Positions 57,101-64,000 of a stretch of DNA of 64,000 nucleotides are shown one piece after another. Below the pieces are notes generated by a model. That model did no database searches, was not told the origin of the DNA, and saw nothing but the letters and a program-made list of their open reading frames with translations. Both the position numbers and the translations under genes were made by a program. The stretch is taken from NCBI GenBank assembly GCA_963995525.1, contig OZ023205.1, positions 58,730,000 through 58,793,999 of the forward strand, given 5' to 3'. Within the stretch, counting starts at the first letter, position 1; the number at the start of each line of letters is the position of its first letter. This DNA is from Escarpia spicata (taxonomy: Eukaryota; Annelida; Polychaeta; Sabellida; Siboglinidae).

Positions 57101-57230
57101 TAAACAAGAGAAAACACCGCTGCATACCCTATCATGCCGTCGGTGTTTACCATGACTGTCTTCAGCTTTCGTGATAATGGCAAACCCGCGAGATCATTAC
57201 TCTGACTTATGGTTGCAAATTGACATCTCT

Positions 57231-57532
<302 letters not shown>

Positions 57533-57847
57533 ATTGTGTTGTATTGTAGCTAACTCTCATTTACTAAACTTGAAAACTTTCGAATACGTCAGACCGACAC
57601 ACACTAGCTCCGACTACAATGGATGTAGTAGAAAGTTTTCAAATTTATGTGATTATGACGTCACGCCGGCTTCGAGTACGTCTCGGTCGGTGTCGGTTGG
57701 TGTCATAGTGGAGGCACTGGAGTAGAGGGAATCTGGTCTCGACTTGTCTGCTCTGGTCGAGTCCGGCAAAAAGTGCTCGTGTAACCTATTTCTTTGCGAA
57801 TGTAAAGTTGCGCTTCATCTCCTAAAAGCTTTACCGTAGCTACAAAA

Positions 57848-58303
57848 TGGGGTAAGGCCACATTAGAGTTTACATAGGATGCCATTATATCGTGTCCTTC
57901 ATTTCCTGCCAAAAAAATTTGAACGAATTTCTTAGAAATCTCACTGCATATTTAACCTCCATTGACACAAGTGCTATGGAAAGTTCGTGAAATTCTCGTG
58001 CCTCTTTTTTTCAGAAAAATCCACCCAAACCCGATACCCCTCAATTTCGCCCCAATCTGGTGAGGGATTTTGAAATATTGGTGCATTCTGCAAAATAGCC
58101 ACCGTGCTAATACGCGAACGAATAGCGCATATGTATTGCTACCTCGTGAGAGATCTAACGCAGTAGTTCATCCTGTATTCACTGGACCAACACGTCCCAT
58201 GTAAAAGTGCTCGAAAAATCCACTCATCACACCAAAATACCTTTTTCAAGGGCACTCTTTAACTGGGTAAAGGCGGACGAATCAATAATGTGGTCTTACC
58301 CCA
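57848..58303. mobile_element. MITE-like element with 18-bp terminal inverted repeats, copy 1
   Basis: It starts TGGGGTAAGGCCACATTA (57848-57865) and ends with the complement of TGGGGTAAGACCACATTA (58286-58303): one mismatch in 18. Length is 456 bp, with no coding frame. A second, diverged copy lies at 60048-60495. Target-site duplication is unclear (AA at best). Confidence 0.75.
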
Positions 58304-58852
58304 AATAAATGTCCTGAATGTTGCAACTCGTCACGAAAATTAGATTTAAATCAAGCAATACGAGTAGATTAACCACAAAGGGACAATTGCATTGTCTCAA
58401 TGATAATTAAAATATACGTCATCAAACTGTGCACACCTCCAAGCTAAACATATCCTTGAGTTTGGTTTAAACAGGTTTATTTGGTACCTTATACCACATA
58501 CGACGTTTGCCTGATATGAATGGTTATAAGCACAACACACAGTCCACTATAGTATCTTACCGATATGGGAGTATAATATATAGAATATTAACGAAATACA
58601 TTTTTTTTTTAATGTATTTTTTTTTTAAATACACAAAATCATTATTTTAAACATCATTTTATTGGGCATGCTCGTTGCAGATCCTCAAGGATTGTGTATA
58701 ACGTAATGCCCACAAATTATGCTAAATAACCACATGCAATCATGAACTGTGTGTCACGTACGTATGACACCAGTAGGTGTGAAGAGCACAAGCCAGGCAT
58801 TTCAACAATATTCACAATATTGAAAGGCACAGAGGCGTCTTTTGATGGTAAC
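58304..58852. other. No feature recognised
   Basis: AT-rich sequence with T-rich runs near 58600-58625. Nothing recognised. Confidence 0.5.
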
Positions 58853-58891
58853 TTTTAGCGCTTTATCTATATTGTAGATAAAGCGCTAAAA
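58853..58891. repeat. Perfect 17-bp stem palindrome
   Basis: TTTTAGCGCTTTATCTA (58853-58869), a 5-base spacer, and the exact complement (58875-58891). It could form a cruciform or stable hairpin, or be a foldback element. No flanking coding sequence. Confidence 0.9.
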
Positions 58892-60047
58892 TGCTGGACA
58901 TACATTGAGGTACATACATAGTACATGATGGAACCAAAAATAGCACATGATGAAACCAAAAATTAGATGCACAGTAGAACGTATATCTTGCGTCACACAA
59001 ATTATCAACCAACTCCCCTGACAATAATCCGAGTTTTACACAGGTGCACATCTTTGTTTGATACAGTGCTCAAACATGCAGCGCCACACGTCAATTAATT
59101 GGTCACTGTTTATTTCGCTGATGTACCCACGTTATTGGAAACGAGATACTGCTGACAAAATAGTTAATTTCAGAAAGAAACAAACGTTTTACAGGGACAT
59201 CCAAGACACGTGGTAAAGATTGTAGACAGTTGAGGCACCCAGTATAAGTGCAAGTACATCAACGCGTTCATTGCTTTAATAATGTTTTATTAAAGCATCA
59301 CAAAATTCTTACAAGGATACTAATAAACATTTTCCATGTAGAATATGCGGATATAACATACAAAATATCACTGATAAAAGCAGCTTCTTATTAAAATAGT
59401 TGACTACGATTAGTTTAAGCTGTCTTGTCTTGTGCAAACTTCGGTATAATTCGGTTATATTACAGCTGAAAAGTGCATGACCGTTGATAATTTTTTAGTT
59501 TCACTAAAATTAAGGCTGCGTTGGGGGTGGAATTAAAATGTCCCCTGCTTGTCCATTATTGCTTATTGTGCGATCCAAGCATGATATCTACAAGTGACAT
59601 ATAATTAGGAAGGACGAGTTGGAACAGGAGAAACACTCATGTTAGTATCGGGGTTCAGAAACACGCACTTATAGATGTCGCTTGCACAAAATATAAATGA
59701 TGTAACGTAGGCGAAGTTCATCGTACTGGAAATATGTCAATATTGTCGCACATGATGCAGATCTAAAAGAAATTCCAGGCTCTGACACAGATACACTTAC
59801 GACACAAGCTTTCAGGGTATCCAATTTCTTAGAACACGCGTGGAATGTAGTTTGTAACCTTCGCACCACCTAAACTATCACTTTATTTTTCATGTATATC
59901 ACCTAATAACTGGCTTATTAATGACATTTAAAAGCTATGTTTTATGTAATACTAACAGTATATAATAGCTGCACGGTCTTCTGATCTACATCAGCTTCCT
60001 AATGCAGCCAAAAAATATAATCCGTCGCTCAAAGCACATTGTTATAA
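58892..60047. other. No feature recognised
   Basis: AT-rich unique DNA. No gene, RNA or repeat recognised by eye. Confidence 0.45.
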
Positions 60048-60495
60048 AACGGGCTGTAGATTTTACATAGGCGGCCATTGTAAAGTTTCCTTCATTTCCT
60101 GCCAAATTTGTTTACACATTTTCGTGAAAATTTCACAGCATATTTAACCTCCATTGACACAAGTGCTGTGGAAAATTCGTGAAATTATCATACCTCTTTG
60201 TCAGAAAAATACACCACAACCCGATATCCCTCAATTTCGCCCCAATCTGGTGACGGATTATGAAATGTTGGTGCGTTTTGCAAAATAGCCACCGTGCGAA
60301 TACGCGGGTGACTAGCGTATATTTATTCCTACATCGTGAGAGACCTAACGCAGTAGTACATTCAATATTCACTGGACCAACACGTCCCATATAAAAGTGC
60401 TCGAACAAAATCCACACATCACACCAAAACGGTAAGTTCAAGAGCACCCTTTAACTGGGTAATGGCGGACGAATCCTTAATGTGGTCTTACCCCA
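60048..60495. mobile_element. MITE-like element, copy 2 (one end decayed)
   Basis: Similar over its length to 57848-58303 (shared phrases include CATTTAACCTCCATTGACAC-like and CACTGGACCAACACGTCCCA). The 3' terminal repeat is intact and the 5' one is degraded to ACGGGCTGTA. Confidence 0.75.
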
Positions 60496-60586
60496 TATGC
60501 GCATTAAATTACTCGGGCGGCATGGTATCTGCATGTGGTCTTACCCCATATGCGCATTAAATTACTCGGGCGGCATGGTATCTGCA
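60481..60586 (+). repeat. 53-bp exact tandem duplication
   Basis: TGTGGTCTTACCCCATATGC and the following 33 bases occur twice in a row, beginning inside the MITE terminal repeat and running into flanking DNA. Confidence 0.95.
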
Positions 60587-60939
60587 TATCATTTTTTCTT
60601 GCATACAGTTCTCACTTAAGCAACTTTGTTCCATTTTTGTATCGCAACGAAACATTTGGACCAGAGTTTCAACGAAATATTATAGGCTTCAGCCATTTTG
60701 TAAGCTTGACGGACCTGGTTGTTAGACACTATGTCACGTGATGGAGCCCTCGACGTAATCCGGCATGAGTCGCATGACGTGACGATACAGCTAGACCATC
60801 TGACGCATACGATGCCCATGTTGTCGTGCTTGTGCGTTGTGAGTCCTCCTGCCGCCCGAATGCTCCCTTCTGGCGGCTGAGCCGCGGCCCCTGTTGACTG
60901 CTTGCTTCTGTCGATCCCACTGCTCGGCCCTGGCCACCT

Positions 60940-61175
60940 GTTTAGCACAATAACTTGAAAGAAACAAGTCTGGACACTTGCTTAATACGATAACTTGAAA
61001 TAGTCGAGTATGGACACATGCTTAGGACAATGACGTGAAATAGTCCAGTGTGAACACGTGTTAAAACAATAACTTGAAAGAGTCGACCGTTGACACAAAT
61101 TTAACACGCTAAGTTGAAGTAGTCAATTCTGGGCACATATTTAACACAACAACTTGAAACAATCAAGAATGATAC
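60940..61175 (+). repeat. ~40-bp degenerate tandem repeat (about 6 copies)
   Basis: Units contain ACAATAACTTGAAATAGTC and a GGACACATGCTTAA-like end, drifting across copies. Confidence 0.8.
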
Positions 61176-61353
61176 ACGAAGAAAGCGGCCATCCCTCTTA
61201 TATACGGCCAAACTACCTTTGCAGAAGGGGTGGCCGCTCAAGAGGGGGACTTCAGCGCAGTATAAAATCCTTAGGACTATAATATATACGTGTAATTACT
61301 TCGTTTCGAATAAAACGACAGGGATCGGTTAATTAATTAATTGTAAGCACTTA

Positions 61354-61554
61354 TTAGTACATTGGTAGCAGACATTGTAATCGTGGTCTGACCCCGCTAC
61401 CTACCGGAGCCTGATGATGTCGTCTGCTGCTGGAGTGAACGTCGCCGTGATTGGTTGTTGTGTTGTGACGTCGCTGGATGAAGTGTTGGAGTAAGAGCAC
61501 CACAGTCGCCACCAATAACACTCCCCCGAACACACCTACAACACGGTCACACAT
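61354..61554 (-). CDS. Small open frame with one hydrophobic segment
   Basis: A 66-codon minus-strand frame starting MCDRVVGVFGGVLLVATVVL, continuing LLQHFIQRR, then a His/Arg/Ser-rich hydrophilic tail. Residues 5-25 could be a membrane or signal-anchor helix with positive residues just after it. No homologue recognised and no splice context checked, so this may be chance. Confidence 0.2.
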   Translation of the reverse strand: MCDRVVGVFGGVLLVATVVLLLQHFIQRRHNTTTNHGDVHSSSRRHHQAPVGSGVRPRLQCLLPMY

Positions 61555-61924
61555 CCCAGTCGGCGATGGCTATTTGCTCCCTCTCCACGTACAAATGCAT
61601 GCAAACACCTGATGTCAATATTCTCAAAAGTACCTTCAATCTAACCCTAACCATTTTTGCACATCAGACCAACTACAACTACAAAAGAGCATTTGTAGTG
61701 AAGGGATAGCAGGAAGCTCTCTCCTCTCCCGTCGACCATTCCTGACAACTGTCATACAAGATTCGATAACTTTATTGTCCGTTTGACACATCACATTTTC
61801 CTTTAGCTACATAACGGGTCGGTTCCTTGGCAAAGCCTCGGCATCCGGATCAACCAATCTCGTGAGTAGCCTATTCAAATGGTGTTCGGTATATGTTATT
61901 TTATTCAAAAAGTGGTCGCGTACC

Positions 61925-62530
61925 TTTGCTATAAAAATGGCCTATGCCTTAACCCGGGATAAAAATTCGAAAAGTGGTCGGATACCTTTGCGATAAAAAT
62001 GACCTATGCTTTAACATGGGATTAAAACGGGCTATCCTTTAACATGGGTTTGTTCCGGTCTGCACATTGCGTAATCTCGAAAACCATTTCCGGGGGGACC
62101 CCTATCTCTCCCACGTTAAAAATCCCTATCTTTAACCCGGGCGCGGTTTTGCGCAAAATCCTTATCTCGAAAACCATTTTGTTACTACTTTCGTAGAATC
62201 CCTATCTCCCCCATGTTAAAAATCCCTATCTTTAACCCGGTCGCTCAGCCGAATCTCGAAAACCATTTGCAGAGCAAGCCTTGAACAAAGTGGTAAACGA
62301 GATTTGTCGTTTACCAGTTTTGGGGGGATCCTATCTCTTAACATAGGAAAATCTCCTATCTTTAACCCGGGAGCGGTCTGCGAGAAGTCGTTTACAAGTT
62401 TTGGGGGAGTTCCTATCTCTTCCGTGTTAAAAATCCCTATCTTTAACCAGTGACCGTATTTGAGCGCGCTGGGCGCGGTCTGGGGGGAATCCCTATCTCT
62501 TAACATGGGGTTTCCCCCGGACCGCGCAAG
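61925..62530 (+). repeat. Degenerate tandem repeat with CCCTATCTTTAACCCGGG motif
   Basis: Variants of CCCTATCTTTAACCCGG (62128, 62224, 62356, 62434) alternate with CCTATCTCTTAACATGGG-like phrases and AATCTCGAAAACCATT phrases, forming an irregular repeat of about 80-130 bp. Confidence 0.7.
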
Positions 62531-62558
62531 TTGCGCGCGCTAAGGGACCTCTATTACT

Positions 62559-62663
62559 ACTGTGGTCGATTTGATTTCGCTACTGGTGGTGGTCGATTCG
62601 ATTTTGCTACTGGTGGTGGTCGATTCGATTTCGTTACTGGTGGTGGTCGATTCGATTTCGCCG
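62559..62663 (+). repeat. 27-bp tandem repeat (about 4 copies)
   Basis: GGTGGTCGATTCGATTTCG followed by CTACTGGT, repeated with few changes. Multiple of three, so frames stay open on both strands. Confidence 0.93.
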
Positions 62664-63439
62664 GAAGCTGCGCAAAACAAGTTTGACATATATTTACTTC
62701 GCTTGTTACAAATGCATCACGTACACACATTACGACATTTGTGTGATCAACGAACATTTGTGTACAAATGTCAACATGTATTGTTTTCATGTAACAGTAA
62801 CTATTAGCTCAATATTACACAGGATGGTACGTAAATGCAGGTGATAGTTTGGCATTATTCTTATATTTAAATTTGTTTTATTTATATTATTTTTTTATTA
62901 AACTTATGTAAAGTGCTATGAACATTATGGATACGGCGCATATTATTATTTTCTTATTATTATTTGAAAGTTATACAAATTAGAAAATAGTCCTTAAGAC
63001 CAACTGGACTGTGTTTGCATTTCACAACTATCGTGTAACATCTCTACAATGTGTATTTCTTTGTTGAACATGTTTTTTGACCAGACAATGGAAGAGCATA
63101 TAAATTTACACTGATCTATCCCAGACAACCCTTCCAGGATTCCAAGCTGAAACACAGCAATGATACAGTAGTCATTATTATTACTCACTTAAAAACATTT
63201 TTATTACACAAATATGTGCGGCAAATGTGAATGGCAGACATATCGCAAAGGCCACGCCGAGTTGGAAACATATTTAGAGGAGTAGACGGTTACATAGGTC
63301 ACCTCTCGAATAGTACAGGTATTGGATGTATATCTCTTTATGACTTACTAGTTAGATGCCCTTTAACATAACTAAAACAACTATAGTAGGAGTTTATGTA
63401 CTGGCGTGGACATTGCCAAAGATAACTTTAAAACTATCT
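62664..63439. other. No feature recognised
   Basis: AT-rich DNA with a T/A-rich stretch near 62870-62960. No gene recognised. Confidence 0.5.
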
Positions 63440-64000
63440 GTTGTTGTTGCTACCACAGTTACAGGATGTTGCTGTACGATCTTGTTGTTACTGTTAAAGT
63501 ATGTTGCTACTGGACATGTTGTTGCTTCCACAGTTACAGGATGTTGCTGTACAATGTTGTTGTTACTGCTATTGTCAAAGTATAGTGCTACTGGACATGT
63601 TGTTGCTACCACAATTACAGGATGTTGCTGTACGATGTTGTTGTTACTGCATTTGTCAAAGTATGTTGCTACTGGACATGTTGTTGCTACCACAGTTACA
63701 GGATGTTGCTGTATGATGTTGTTGTTACTGCTATTGTCAAAGTATGTTGGTACTGGACATGTTGTTGCTACCACAATTACAGGATGTTGCTGTACGATGT
63801 TGTTGTTACTGCAATTGTCAAAGTATGTTGCTACTGGACATGTTGTTGCTACCACAGTTACAGGAAGTTGCTGTACGATGTTGTTGTTACTGCTATTGTA
63901 AAAGTATGTTGCTACTGGACGTGATGTTGCTACCACAGTTACAGGATGTTGCTGTACGATGTTGTTGTTACTGCTATTGTCAAAGTATGTTGCTACTGGA
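63440..64000 (+). repeat. 81-bp minisatellite running off the window
   Basis: About seven units of 81 bp containing GTTACAGGATGTTGCTGTAC and GTCAAAGTATGTTGCTACTG. The length is a multiple of three and both strands are open, giving repetitive peptides in several frames, so the openness is not evidence of a gene. The repeat continues beyond 64000. Confidence 0.93.

Noticed and set aside
60616..60948. 110-codon minus-strand frame
   Set aside because: No recognisable motif, no splice support, and overlapping alternative frames; likely chance in a GC-richer patch.
63394..63936. Long minus-strand Asn/Thr/Val-rich frame over the 81-bp repeat
   Set aside because: Unit length is a multiple of three and both strands are open; repeat artefact.

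Overview
The window is eukaryotic, metazoan genomic DNA. It contains intron-split exons of a NOX1/2/3-type NADPH oxidase, fragments of several non-LTR retrotransposons, a degenerate Penelope-like element with a GIY-YIG domain, a THAP zinc-finger first exon, tRNA-derived SINEs and many micro- and minisatellites. Together these suggest a marine invertebrate. I cannot name the species. No prokaryotic operons, rRNA genes, stand-alone tRNA genes or CRISPR arrays were seen.

Layout. (1) 1-1835: unique left flank with no confident gene. (2) 1836-42667: a giant inverted repeat. Its outer arms are 1836-7596 (left) and 36735-42667 (right, reverse complement), similar at roughly 97-98% by eye. Each arm carries the last exons of a NOX gene, reading outward (minus strand on the left, plus on the right), two SINE copies and a 5'-truncated CR1/L2-type retrotransposon tail. 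(3) Between the arms, 7597-36734, lies a tandem array of higher-order repeats about 4 kb long (3.6-4.03 kb). The array reverses orientation exactly at a 200-N gap (15178-15377), so the palindrome centre is an assembly join and the palindrome may be artificial, for example two haplotypes joined head to head. (4) 42668-64000: unique right flank full of decayed mobile elements and tandem repeats, plus one THAP exon.

Each ~4 kb unit contains a block of 47-bp minisatellite, a ~400-bp segment with a conserved 77-codon open frame, and usually three copies of a ~0.6-0.9 kb module. Each module has a long CT/GGGA-type tract and a 147-bp exon-like segment bounded by a good splice acceptor and donor. I count 20 of these exon-like segments, of which 18 keep an open frame. 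They are symmetric (phase 0-0), lie on the same strand as the NOX exons in both arms, and occur in a fixed A-B-C order. They are the best candidate here for an undescribed system: a tandemly expanded, exon-bearing satellite directly upstream of NOX 3' exons. Whether they are transcribed or belong to any protein is unknown; direct splicing of the last one to the NOX exon would give an immediate stop.

The left NOX copy has lost the 3' part of one exon and its donor through a 191-bp deletion, while the right copy reads intact to its stop codon. If the arms are alleles, this is a heterozygous loss of function. If they are paralogues, the left copy is a pseudogene fragment.
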